The position numbers and the translations under genes were made by a program. Under the pieces are notes generated by a model. It saw nothing but the letters and a program-made list of their open reading frames with translations. It was not told the DNA's origin and ran no database searches. Below, one piece after another: positions 33,682 through 43,143 of a stretch of DNA of 64,000 nucleotides. This DNA comes from Microcoleus sp036704825. GTDB taxonomy: Bacteria > Cyanobacteriota > Cyanobacteriia > Cyanobacteriales > Microcoleaceae. The stretch is taken from contig JAUBSN010000023.1 of the NCBI GenBank assembly GCA_036704825.1, positions 27,366 through 91,365 on the forward strand, given 5' to 3'. Positions within the stretch are counted from its first letter, which is position 1, and each line of letters opens with the position of its first letter.

Positions 33682-35231
33682 ACCCCCTTTTGAAAAAGCT
33701 GTTGGAGCCGCGAAAAACAGAGTATTTTATAGTAAATCAGCATTTCATCATTCAGGAAACCTCCGCCAAAGTGCAGTATTATGCCGATACTCCGGGCGAC
33801 GCGATACCCGGTGCAGATGCTCGCCTGAGTTTTCCCGAACTGATTGGCATTGAAAATATCCTCATGTCTATCATTATGGGACGGCTGCCGAGTTTCGATC
33901 TCAAAGGTATCGCTCGGTTTGCCGACCACAACCGCCCTTTATACTTTGATATGTTGGCTCTCAAACATGAAGGCGAACAAGAAGATGTGCCAAGTAAATT
34001 GCTAATTTTGATTGAAGATACCACCGAAAAGATGGTAATGAAGCAATCTTTGATTCAGAGGGCGAATGAAGCTAATCTTTTGGTTAGCGCCTTAGCCGCT
34101 TCTAACGATTATATAGATAAAGTTATTCGCTCGATGGGCGATGCTTTGTTGGTGACAACAACATTAGGAACTATCAAAACAGTCAATCAATCAGCACAAT
34201 GGTTATTTGGGTACAGCGAAGCAGAATTGATCGGCAACCCCCTCTCCAAAATAGTAGTCGAAGAAAAATTGCTTTACCAAGCTCGCCACCGCTATATTTT
34301 GTTTCATAAAGAGCTGCTCAAAGAACTGGAAGTAATCTGCACTACTAAATCAGGAGAAGAAATTTGGGTAGAATTTTCCTGTGCTGCAATTCAGACAGAA
34401 TTAGAGGAACTTTACGATTTCATCTATATCGGCAGGGACATCACAGAACGCAAGCAACAAGAAATAGAAATTCGCCGCTCTTTGGCAAAAGAGCAAGAAC
34501 TCAGACAGGTAAAATCTCGTTTTTTCTCAATGCTCGCTCACGAATTCGGCAATCCTTTAAGTACAGTATTATTTGCTACTAAAATCCTCCAAGACTACGG
34601 CGACGAAATCACCCGCGCGGAAAAACAAGAATACCTCCAACACGTTAAATCAGCATCTAAACACATGGCTCAGCTATTAGATGATATGCGGTTGCTCAGC
34701 AGCGCCGAAGCCGGAAAACTCGAATTCAATCCCGCACCCGTTGACTTACAAAAATTTTGCAGCGAGTTAGTAGAATCAATTAAAATGAGTTACGGAAAAA
34801 ATCATAGAATTAACTTTATTTGCCCAGAATTAGTGGCGCCCGCGAAAAAAACCGATCGGGAGTCGGAGGAAAAACAACACTGGCCCGCACTCGATTCAAA
34901 ATTGCTCCGGCACATCTTGACAAATTTGCTTTCAAATGCTGTCAAATATTCGCCGATCGACAGCAATATTTATTTTGAATTAAATTGTGACAATGAAGAA
35001 GCTAAATTTCAAATTAAAGACGCAGGCATTGGCATTCCCATCGAAGACAGAGAACAACTCTTTGAATCTTATTACCGAGCGCAAAATGTCGGAAAAATAC
35101 CAGGTACAGGACTGGGTTTATCCATAGTGAAGCTGTGTGTAGACTTGCACGGAGGTAAAATAGAATTTTCCAGCGACACAGGGTTAGGCACTACCTTTGC
35201 AGTCAAAATTCCATTTTACAAACAGAGATAA
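33678..35231 (+). CDS. PAS sensor histidine kinase with GTPase-linked N-terminal domain
   Basis: 517 residues. Residues ~1-110 (NPLLKKLLEPRKTEYFIVNQ ...) form a region shared with the next gene. A PAS domain follows (about 145-260, GTIKTVNQSAQWLFGYSEAE). Then comes a HisKA dimerisation helix with the phospho-accepting His in SMLAHEFGNPLSTVLF, and a HATPase with N box TNLLSNAVKYSP, DAGIGIP and GTGLGLSIVK. No membrane helix, so cytoplasmic. Its start overlaps the GTPase stop codon (ATGA). I infer that GTPase state influences this kinase. Confidence 0.92.
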   Translation: MNPLLKKLLEPRKTEYFIVNQHFIIQETSAKVQYYADTPGDAIPGADARLSFPELIGIENILMSIIMGRLPSFDLKGIARFADHNRPLYFDMLALKHEGEQEDVPSKLLILIEDTTEKMVMKQSLIQRANEANLLVSALAASNDYIDKVIRSMGDALLVTTTLGTIKTVNQSAQWLFGYSEAELIGNPLSKIVVEEKLLYQARHRYILFHKELLKELEVICTTKSGEEIWVEFSCAAIQTELEELYDFIYIGRDITERKQQEIEIRRSLAKEQELRQVKSRFFSMLAHEFGNPLSTVLFATKILQDYGDEITRAEKQEYLQHVKSASKHMAQLLDDMRLLSSAEAGKLEFNPAPVDLQKFCSELVESIKMSYGKNHRINFICPELVAPAKKTDRESEEKQHWPALDSKLLRHILTNLLSNAVKYSPIDSNIYFELNCDNEEAKFQIKDAGIGIPIEDREQLFESYYRAQNVGKIPGTGLGLSIVKLCVDLHGGKIEFSSDTGLGTTFAVKIPFYKQR

Positions 35232-35291
35232 ATAGATTAATTTCAGATAACTCGGTACAACACAGGGCGCATTCAATACTACCAAGATCGC

Positions 35292-38078
35292 ATGAAAACC
35301 TTATTAAAAAAACTGTTAGTTCCCCACCACTTGGAGTACCTAGCACTGGATAAAGACTTTTTAATCCAAGAAATCTCTCTCAAAGTGCAGCGGTTTGCCG
35401 ATAGTCCCGAGGAAGTAGTCGCCGGCAACGATGTCCGCATTCCCTTTCCAGAATTGGTGGGAACTGAAGAAATTTTAATCGATATTTTTGAAAGACGTTT
35501 GCCCAATTTTGAATTAAAAGCAATCGCGCGGGCATTAGAAAATGGCTTGCAGCTTTATTTTGATATGTATATCGTCGAGTTCAGCAATGACGATAATTAT
35601 CAGAGATTAATTATATTTTTTGAAGATGTAACCGACAGGATGGGTTTGGAACAAACTCTAGTCCAAGCTACCAATGAAATGAATATTTTGTTGACTACCT
35701 TAGCCGCTACTAATAATTATGTGGAAAAAATTATTACTTCAATGGCAGAAGTTTTGTTGGTAACAACAGCTTCGGGAAAAATTAAAAAAGTCAATCAAGC
35801 GGCTCAAGATTTGTTCGGTTACAGCGAATCGGAATTAGTCGGCCAGCAAATAGATGCTCTTGCTGCTGTGGGATCATCTTTGCCAGCAGTCAGCCAAGAA
35901 GGACCTCAACAATCGCAAACTAACGCCGAAGTAATTTGCAGGGCAAAAACCGGAGAAAAGCTAACAGTTGCCTTTTCCTGTACTGCGATTCCGGCTGACA
36001 TTAAAGGCATTTCTGGCTCTTGGGCCGCCGTCCAAGATTTCGTGTACATCGGCCGCGACGTTACAGACAGACAGCGAGCCAGCAAGCGAAAAATAGCTCA
36101 GTACGTCATCACTCGCATCCTGTCGGCATCCGAAACAATCAAAAAAGCTCTAGCAGCAATTATTCCCGTAATTTGCAACAGTTTGGGATGGGATACCGGT
36201 GAACTTTGGATGCCGGAAGCTGGGGAAAAACTGCTGTCAGGAAGTAACAGAATAAATGCTGTTTCCGACCCCAATTTGCTGCGGTGCGTCGCCAGTTGGA
36301 AAAAACGCTCAGTTTCCATCCCCAAATTTGCCGCATTTGCCGAAACAATGACCTGTGCCTTTGGCGAAGGATTGCCCGGTCTCGTTTGGGCCAGCGGTTC
36401 CTCTCAGTGGATTGCAGATGTCGCAGAAAGCGACAGGTTTATACGCCGAGAAATCGCCGCCCGAGAAGGACTGCACGGAGCTTTTGGCTTCCCGATTTTG
36501 GGCGACTACGAGTCTGAAAATTCTGCCCGGTCTGTCTTGGGGGTGATGACTTTCTTTAGCCGGGAAGTGCAGTCTTTCGATGAAGAATTGCTCCAGACAA
36601 TGGCAACAATCGGTAGCCAAGTCGGTCAATTTATCAAGCGAAAGCAAGCGGAAATAGCTTTGCGGGAAAGTGAAGAACAACTGCGAGACTTATTTGAAAA
36701 TGCTACTGACTTAATTCAAAGTATTGGAGCAGACGGTCATTTTTTGTATGTTAATCGGGCTTGGCGGGAAACTCTGGGCTACAGCGAAGCAGAAATTGCT
36801 CAAATGACTGTTTTTGATATCATTCATCCCAACAGTTCGCCAGAGTCTGTGGATATATTGTATCAAGCTATTACCAAAAAGACCGTAAATGAAAATACAT
36901 TATATCCAGACTCGATTCAAGCAATTTTTATTACTAAACATCACGAAAAAATTTTGCTGGAAGGCAGTATAAGCTGTAAATTTGCGGAAGGTTCGCTAGT
37001 AGCGATTCGCGCTATTTTGCGAGACATTACAGCTCGAAAGATGGCAGAAGACGCCCTAGCAAAATCTGTATCCCTGCTGCAAGCAACTTTTGATTCTACT
37101 GCGGACGGTATTTTAGCTATTGACAGGAGCGGAAAAATAGTCACTTTCAATCGAGAATTTGTGGAAATGTGGCGCATACCTAACGAAGTGATGGAACTGC
37201 GAGATGACGCCACAATGAACGCTTTTTTTATGAAAAAACTCAAAGACCCTCAAGCATTTCAAGCAAGAATAGAATCGCTTTACGAGCAGCCAGAAGCCGA
37301 AAGTTACGACTTATTGGAATTTCAAGACGGCAGATTTTTTGAACGCTATTCGCAACCGCAGTGGCTGGGAGATAAAATTATCGGCAGAGTCTGGAGTTAC
37401 CACGACATTACGGAACGGAAGCAAGCAGAAGATGCTTTGCGGGAAGAACAAGAAAAATCTGAAAAGCTGCTGCTAAATATTTTGCCGCAAGCAATAGCAG
37501 AACGCCTCAAACAAAACGAAACTACTATTGCCGAATACTTTCCGAAAGTGACTGTTTTATTCGCCGACATTGTAGGGTTTACTGCTTTGTCTGCCGTCAT
37601 GAATCCGATCGAACTCGTGGAGATTCTCAATCATATTTTCTCAGGATTCGACCTGTTGTGCCAACGGCACGGGTTAGAAAAAATTAAGACTATCGGCGAC
37701 GCATACATGGCAGTAGGAGGACTACCGGAACCCAGCGCCGACCACGCAGAGGATATCGCCCAAATGGCCCTAGATATGCAAGCAGAAATAGCCCGATTTA
37801 ATGCTAGCCATAATAAATATTTTAGCATCCGCATTGGCATTCACAGCGGCCCGGTTGTTGCCGGAGTAATTGGCATCAAGAAGTTTATTTACGATTTGTG
37901 GGGCGACACGGTAAATATTGCTTCCCGCATGGAATCTCAGGGTTTGCCTTGGCGGATTCAAGTCAGCGAAACTACTTATAAGTTACTGGCAGACAAATAT
38001 TTGTTTCAGGAGCGGGGAATTATTGAAGTTAAAGGCAAAGGGGAAATGAAAACTTATATTCTCCTTCGGAAAAAATAA
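35292..38078 (+). CDS. PAS-GAF class III adenylate cyclase
   Basis: 928 residues. Residues ~1-110 (KTLLKKLLVPHHLEYLALDK ...) are homologous to the N-terminus of the upstream kinase. PAS domains follow at about 150-260, 450-580 and 585-715 (GKIKKVNQAAQDLFGYSESE; EQLRDLFENATDLIQSIGAD), with a GAF domain at about 265-445. A helical linker leads to a class III cyclase domain (about 745-925). Metal aspartates lie in VLFADIVGFT and KTIGDAYMAVGG. The purine-selecting residues are Lys (EKIKTIGD) and Asp (IYDLWGDTVN), the adenylate pattern, so cAMP is the likely product. The transition-state Asn/Arg are in TVNIASRME. Cytoplasmic. Confidence 0.92.
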   Translation: MKTLLKKLLVPHHLEYLALDKDFLIQEISLKVQRFADSPEEVVAGNDVRIPFPELVGTEEILIDIFERRLPNFELKAIARALENGLQLYFDMYIVEFSNDDNYQRLIIFFEDVTDRMGLEQTLVQATNEMNILLTTLAATNNYVEKIITSMAEVLLVTTASGKIKKVNQAAQDLFGYSESELVGQQIDALAAVGSSLPAVSQEGPQQSQTNAEVICRAKTGEKLTVAFSCTAIPADIKGISGSWAAVQDFVYIGRDVTDRQRASKRKIAQYVITRILSASETIKKALAAIIPVICNSLGWDTGELWMPEAGEKLLSGSNRINAVSDPNLLRCVASWKKRSVSIPKFAAFAETMTCAFGEGLPGLVWASGSSQWIADVAESDRFIRREIAAREGLHGAFGFPILGDYESENSARSVLGVMTFFSREVQSFDEELLQTMATIGSQVGQFIKRKQAEIALRESEEQLRDLFENATDLIQSIGADGHFLYVNRAWRETLGYSEAEIAQMTVFDIIHPNSSPESVDILYQAITKKTVNENTLYPDSIQAIFITKHHEKILLEGSISCKFAEGSLVAIRAILRDITARKMAEDALAKSVSLLQATFDSTADGILAIDRSGKIVTFNREFVEMWRIPNEVMELRDDATMNAFFMKKLKDPQAFQARIESLYEQPEAESYDLLEFQDGRFFERYSQPQWLGDKIIGRVWSYHDITERKQAEDALREEQEKSEKLLLNILPQAIAERLKQNETTIAEYFPKVTVLFADIVGFTALSAVMNPIELVEILNHIFSGFDLLCQRHGLEKIKTIGDAYMAVGGLPEPSADHAEDIAQMALDMQAEIARFNASHNKYFSIRIGIHSGPVVAGVIGIKKFIYDLWGDTVNIASRMESQGLPWRIQVSETTYKLLADKYLFQERGIIEVKGKGEMKTYILLRKK

Positions 38079-38168
38079 TGTCAGTTATAACTCATCAGTT
38101 ATCAGTCTTATGGCTGATGACAAAAAGTGTTGCTAAAGTTAATTAGCAATACTTTTTCGCCAAGACTG

Positions 38169-41100
38169 ATGCAACTTGCTAATTTGCCCGCAAATTTACG
38201 ATCGCCCGACGAAGTTGTGGATCGCCATCCTGCCACGGTTGCGCCCTCAACTGCGATCGCAGAGGCGATCGCCCTGATGCGTCGGACGACCAACCCTTGC
38301 CCGCTGCCTAATTCACCTGCACTTCCCGACTCAAACGAAACTGTAAAAGCATCGATTAGTTGCGTCTTAGTTGTCGATGAAAATCAGCTAGTCGGACTGC
38401 TAAGCCCGGAAGATGTGCTGAACTTAGCTGCCTCCGAATACGGATGGCAAGGCATGAAAGTTGCCGACGCAATGACCCGGAATTTAATTGTCTTACAAGA
38501 ATCAGAATTTACAGATATTACTACCGCATTCAAGCTATTTTGTCAATACGCGATCGATTGCTTGCCAATTGTAGATGAACGGGGTCAGCCAGTAGGTACA
38601 GTCAGCGAAAAAAGGATTCGCCCAGCAATGTATAGCTGGATCGAGACACTGGATCGAGAAGTAGCAAAACTGCAGGAACAATGCGAACTGTTAGAGGCCA
38701 ATTGTGAACTAGAAAAAGCCAACGATCGCCAAAATGCCGAAAATGCCCAGCAGCAGAGCGAGGCGCGCTACCGGGCAATTGTGGAAGACCAAACCGAACT
38801 GATTTGCCGCTACCTCCCCGACGGTAAAATAACTTTTGTCAATCAAGCTTACTGCCGTTATTTCGGCGCGCAACCAGAAGACTTGCTCGGCAACAACTTC
38901 ATGACGCCGATCCCAGAACCAGACCGAGAACTTTTTCAAAAGCAATATATTTCTGTGTCTCCCGACAAGCCTGTTTTTACGTGCGAACACCGAGTCATTT
39001 TGCCGAGCGGGGAAATTCGCACTCAGCAGTGGATCGATCGGGCTATATTCAACCAGAGCGGAGAAATCGTCGAGTATCAAGCAGCAGGCCGCGATGTCAC
39101 GGAGCGCAAACAAGCAGAAATCGCTTTGCAACAGCTCAATGCAGAGTTAGAACGACGAGTCCAGCAGCGGACTCAATGGTACGAACTGGCAGTATCGGCT
39201 GGCAAAGTGGGTGTTTGGGACTGGAATTTGGAAACCGGCGAAATCTACATTGCTCCGTCTTTGAAAGCTTTGTTGGGCTATCAGGATGCAGAGATGCCCA
39301 ACCGCATGGAAAATTGGGTGTCTCGCGTTCATCCCGACGATCGAGTTGCAGTCGAGGAAGCAGTAAAGGCTTATCTAGAAGGTGTGACAGAAATTTATGA
39401 AGTAGAACACCGGATGCTGCGTAAAGACGGGAGCACCTGCTGGATACTTGCCCGCGGCAGCGCGATCCGATCGGCTTCCGGCAAGGCCTTGCGCCTGACT
39501 GGTACTGACACCGACATTACGGATCGCAAATTGACCGAAGAAAAACTCCAAAACTCCGAAGCAGAACTGCTGGCGCTGTTTAATGCCATGACGGATATCG
39601 TCCTGGTTTTCGACGCAAGCGGGCGCTACCTCAAAATAGCCCCCACGGCTTCCGAACTGCTGTACAAACCGGCTAATGAAGTGCTGGGAAAAACCCTCGC
39701 CGAAATCTTCCCAGAAGCGGAAGCTAATTTTTTCCTGGGGCACATTCGCCAAACATTGGCATCTGGGCAAACCCACAGAGTTGAATACAGCATGGAAATT
39801 GGCTGCAAGTTATTTTGGTTTGATGCCAGTATTTCCCCGCTGGAGTTCGATCGGGTGATGTGGGTCGCCCGAGACATTACCGCCCGCAAACGCGCAGAAG
39901 CTGCACTGCAAAAGAGCGAGGAAAAATTTCGCCACTTATTTGACGATGCTCCGATCGCACTTGGTTTGGCAAGGGTGCGCGACTTCCGCACGATCGAAGT
40001 GAATGAAGCTCACCGCCAGATGTTGGGCTACAGCGATTCGGAGTTGGCTGCGATGACTTTTACTGAACTCACGCATCCAGAAGATTTACAAGCAGATGTG
40101 GAGCAACTCAAGCAGTTGGTCTGCGGCCATATTTCTCGCTTCCAAAGGGAAAAACGCTTGATTAAGAAGAATGGCGAGCTGATGTGGGCAAACTTGACGG
40201 TGACGCTGATCCGCGACCGCGAGGGCATTCCTCTCTACACCATGCAGGCGATCGAAGATATCAGTTATCGCAAGCGGGCAGAAATGGAATTGCAGCAGTT
40301 AAAAGAACGCCTGCAATTTTTGCTGGGTTCCAATCCGGCGGTAATTTTTACAGCCGCACCGACGGGGGAATTTTGTACTACTTACATCAGCGACAACGTT
40401 CAGACAGTCGTTGGCTACGACCGCCAAAAAATGTTAGCAAATTGTAAATTTTGGTCGAGCAGAATTCACCCTGAAGATCTGTCGCAATTTCTAGTAAGTT
40501 ATTCTAATTTGTCCGCAGACAAAAATTGTATTTGCGAGTACCGTTTTCGACACCAAGACGGAATTTACCGCTGGCTGAGGACGGAACTAAAACTATTGGT
40601 TGACAGCAGGGGCGTTCCGATCGAAATTATTGGTTATGTCGCTGATATCAGCAATTCTAAACACGCCGAACTCGCTAGGGGGCAGCAGTTCGAGCAAGAA
40701 CGGCTTGTGGAGGCGATCGCCCGCCGTGTCCGCCAGTCTTTGCAATTAGAGGAAATTCTCAACACCACGGTTGCTGAACTCCAGCAAGTATTATTAGCCG
40801 ATCGAGTTTTGGTTTATCAACTTTTACCAGAAAACGGCGGTCGAGTCATTGCTGAAGCCGTGGCAGAAGGATGCAGCCAATTGATGGATAGATGTTTTGG
40901 CGAAGAGGCTTTTCCGGCCGAAAGTTATCAGCTTTATCTGGAAGGGCGAGTTTCTGCGATCTGTGCGCTAGATTCTCCTTGCCTTACAGCTTGTGTGGCG
41001 GAGTTTATGACAGAGATTCAAGTTAGGGCAAAGTTAGTAGTGCCGATTATTCAGCACAGCCAACTTTGGGGATTGCTGATTGCCCACCAATGCGATGGTC

Positions 41101-41876
41101 CTCGCCAGTGGCTAGAATGGGAAATCAATTTATTTCACCAGTTGGTGAATCAATTAGCGATCGCCATTCAGCAATCTCTACTTTACCAGCAACTGCAAGC
41201 TGAACTGAGCGACCGCAAACAAGCGGAAGCAAATTTGAAAAACTCCCTCAGAGAAAAAGAAATTTTGCTCAAAGAAATTCACCACCGCGTTAAAAACAAC
41301 CTCTGCGTAGTTGCCAGTCTGTTAGAATTGCAATCGAACACAGTTGCCGACCCGCAAGTAAGCAAAATGTTTGAAGAAAGTCAGAATCGCCTTTATTCTA
41401 TGGCTCTGATTCACGAAAAACTGTACCGATCGACTAACCTAGCCCAAATTAATTTTGGTGAATATCTCGAAGATTTGGTAAGTAACTTGTTTCACTCTTA
41501 CAATATTAGCAACAACCAAATTCAGTTGCAGGTATTAGCTGAACCAATTTCCCTAAATCTTGAAACGGCTACTCCCTGCGGTTTAATTGCCAATGAATTG
41601 GTTTCAAATACCCTGAAACACGCTTTTCCTGATGGCACAACTGGTACAGTTAGTGTAGAATGCTATCAAACGAGCGATCGAGAAATTAACCTCTTAGTTA
41701 AGGACAACGGCATTGGCTTTCCTCAAAACTTAGATTTTCGGAAAACTCACTCAATGGGGTTTCAAGTTGTCTGCACTTTAACCGAGCAGTTAGAAGGAAG
41801 CATCGAAATATCCAGAGAAGTTGGGACATCGTTTCACTTAAAGTTCAACGAATTAAACTACTTTCAAAGATTGTAA
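38169..41876 (+). CDS. CBS-PAS-GAF hybrid sensor kinase (HisKA_2 type)
   Basis: 1235 residues from ATG at 38169; a GTG at 38127 would add 14 residues. In order: a CBS pair (about 10-160; VLVVDENQLVGLLSPEDVL, CLPIVDERGQPVGTVSEKR); a coiled linker; about five PAS/PAC units (205-850; e.g. ITFVNQAYCRYFGAQPEDLL); a phytochrome-like GAF (about 860-1030); and a C-terminal kinase of the HisKA_2 kind with EIHHRVKNNLCVVASLLELQ (His). Its HATPase has LIANELVSNTLKHAFPDG and VKDNGIGFP. Such kinases often act on stand-alone receivers; a receiver-kinase hybrid follows 4 nt downstream. Confidence 0.9.
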   Translation: MQLANLPANLRSPDEVVDRHPATVAPSTAIAEAIALMRRTTNPCPLPNSPALPDSNETVKASISCVLVVDENQLVGLLSPEDVLNLAASEYGWQGMKVADAMTRNLIVLQESEFTDITTAFKLFCQYAIDCLPIVDERGQPVGTVSEKRIRPAMYSWIETLDREVAKLQEQCELLEANCELEKANDRQNAENAQQQSEARYRAIVEDQTELICRYLPDGKITFVNQAYCRYFGAQPEDLLGNNFMTPIPEPDRELFQKQYISVSPDKPVFTCEHRVILPSGEIRTQQWIDRAIFNQSGEIVEYQAAGRDVTERKQAEIALQQLNAELERRVQQRTQWYELAVSAGKVGVWDWNLETGEIYIAPSLKALLGYQDAEMPNRMENWVSRVHPDDRVAVEEAVKAYLEGVTEIYEVEHRMLRKDGSTCWILARGSAIRSASGKALRLTGTDTDITDRKLTEEKLQNSEAELLALFNAMTDIVLVFDASGRYLKIAPTASELLYKPANEVLGKTLAEIFPEAEANFFLGHIRQTLASGQTHRVEYSMEIGCKLFWFDASISPLEFDRVMWVARDITARKRAEAALQKSEEKFRHLFDDAPIALGLARVRDFRTIEVNEAHRQMLGYSDSELAAMTFTELTHPEDLQADVEQLKQLVCGHISRFQREKRLIKKNGELMWANLTVTLIRDREGIPLYTMQAIEDISYRKRAEMELQQLKERLQFLLGSNPAVIFTAAPTGEFCTTYISDNVQTVVGYDRQKMLANCKFWSSRIHPEDLSQFLVSYSNLSADKNCICEYRFRHQDGIYRWLRTELKLLVDSRGVPIEIIGYVADISNSKHAELARGQQFEQERLVEAIARRVRQSLQLEEILNTTVAELQQVLLADRVLVYQLLPENGGRVIAEAVAEGCSQLMDRCFGEEAFPAESYQLYLEGRVSAICALDSPCLTACVAEFMTEIQVRAKLVVPIIQHSQLWGLLIAHQCDGPRQWLEWEINLFHQLVNQLAIAIQQSLLYQQLQAELSDRKQAEANLKNSLREKEILLKEIHHRVKNNLCVVASLLELQSNTVADPQVSKMFEESQNRLYSMALIHEKLYRSTNLAQINFGEYLEDLVSNLFHSYNISNNQIQLQVLAEPISLNLETATPCGLIANELVSNTLKHAFPDGTTGTVSVECYQTSDREINLLVKDNGIGFPQNLDFRKTHSMGFQVVCTLTEQLEGSIEISREVGTSFHLKFNELNYFQRL

Positions 41877-41880
41877 AAAT

Positions 41881-43002
41881 ATGAGTTTGCCCGGCGAAGA
41901 ACCAATTAATATTTTGATTGTCGAAGACGAACTGTTGATTGCTAAAAATTTAGCCCCAAAATTAGAAAAATTGGGATATCAAATCGCCGATATCGTTTCT
42001 TCAGGAGCGGATGCCATCCAGCGGGCCCGCGAACTGAGACCCGATTTAATTTTAATGGATATAGTTATCAAAGGTGACATTGACGGCATAGAAACAGCAG
42101 CAATAATTAATCAAGAATTAGATATACCAATTATCTATACAACTGCCTATGCTGACGACGAAACTTTGCAGAGAGCCGAAAATACCGGTTCTTACGGCTA
42201 CCTGCTAAAACCTTTCAAAGAAAGAGAAATGCACGCCACTATCAAGATAGCGCTTAGCAAACATCAAGAAGCAGTCTGTCTGAAAAAAATCATGGAATTA
42301 GCCGAAGAAAAAAGCGAAATTAGAGCGCGCTTTATTTCTATGGCTTACCACGATTTAAACACTCCTTTAACTACTATACAGTTATCGGCAGAAATGCTAG
42401 AAGATAGCGACTTGCATAGAAGCCCCGGAACTACCAATAAAAATGTGGATAGGATTAAAAAAGCCGTCAGTAATATGAGCGGGCTGCTGGAAGATATTTT
42501 AATGCTTAGCAAAGCAGAATCAGGGAAAATTTCCTTAAATTTAAATCGGATTAATGCGACGGATTTCTGCAATTCTATTTTAGAAGAACTGCAACCTATC
42601 ATCACCGACAAACACCTAGTACATTTCCGCAGTCACACAAATCCACTGTACGCCAATCTCGATGCAAAACTACTGCACCACCTTCTGACTAATTTGCTTT
42701 CAAACGCCATTAAATATTCTCCAAACGGCGGCAATGTCAGTTTAGACTTAAGCTGCGAAAACCAACAAATAATTTTGTGCGTTCGAGATGAGGGAATTGG
42801 GATGACACCGGAATATCAAGGAAAACTTTTTCAGCAGTTTGAACGGGGTGCTAATGTAGGCAAGATTAAAGGATCGGGTTTGGGACTCTGCATTGTCAAA
42901 CACATAGTTGACCTGCACGGCGGTACAATAAGTGTGGAAAGCGCGATCGACAAAGGTACTACATTTATTGTCGCGCTGCCTGTTTTAGTTAGCAGTCAGT
43001 AG
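41881..43002 (+). CDS. Response regulator-histidine kinase hybrid
   Basis: 373 residues. An N-terminal receiver (about 8-125) has acidic residues in ILIVEDELLI, the phospho-acceptor Asp in LILMDIVIKG, TTAYAD and the conserved Lys in LLKPF. Then comes a HisKA helix with His in AYHDLNTPLTTIQL and a HATPase (LTNLLSNAIKYSPNGGN, RDEGIGM, GSGLGLCIVK). It has no DNA-binding domain. It lies 4 nt behind the CBS-PAS kinase, whose likely phosphate acceptor it is. The order suggests a relay in which the HisKA_2 kinase charges this receiver. Confidence 0.92.
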   Translation: MSLPGEEPINILIVEDELLIAKNLAPKLEKLGYQIADIVSSGADAIQRARELRPDLILMDIVIKGDIDGIETAAIINQELDIPIIYTTAYADDETLQRAENTGSYGYLLKPFKEREMHATIKIALSKHQEAVCLKKIMELAEEKSEIRARFISMAYHDLNTPLTTIQLSAEMLEDSDLHRSPGTTNKNVDRIKKAVSNMSGLLEDILMLSKAESGKISLNLNRINATDFCNSILEELQPIITDKHLVHFRSHTNPLYANLDAKLLHHLLTNLLSNAIKYSPNGGNVSLDLSCENQQIILCVRDEGIGMTPEYQGKLFQQFERGANVGKIKGSGLGLCIVKHIVDLHGGTISVESAIDKGTTFIVALPVLVSSQ

Positions 43003-43008
43003 TCAATC

Positions 43009-43050
43009 GATTAAAGATTAAAGATTAAAGATTAAAGATTAAAGATTAAA
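43009..43050. repeat. (GATTAAA)6 tandem repeat
   Basis: Six perfect copies of the heptamer GATTAAA directly behind the last signalling gene. Simple slippage-prone repeat of the same 7-mer period as the (TCTAAAA)n repeats elsewhere. Confidence 0.95.
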
Positions 43051-43143
43051 GAATTGAAGATTGACCCCACGGATAAATTCGGGGGCTTGTATCCTGGATG
43101 CTTGATTGTCAGTAGTCATTAGTTAGTAGTTAGTAGTCAGTAG

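Noticed and set aside
43009..43050. CRISPR-like repeats
   Set aside because: The heptamers are contiguous with no spacers; none of the repeats in this window have CRISPR unit and spacer sizes.
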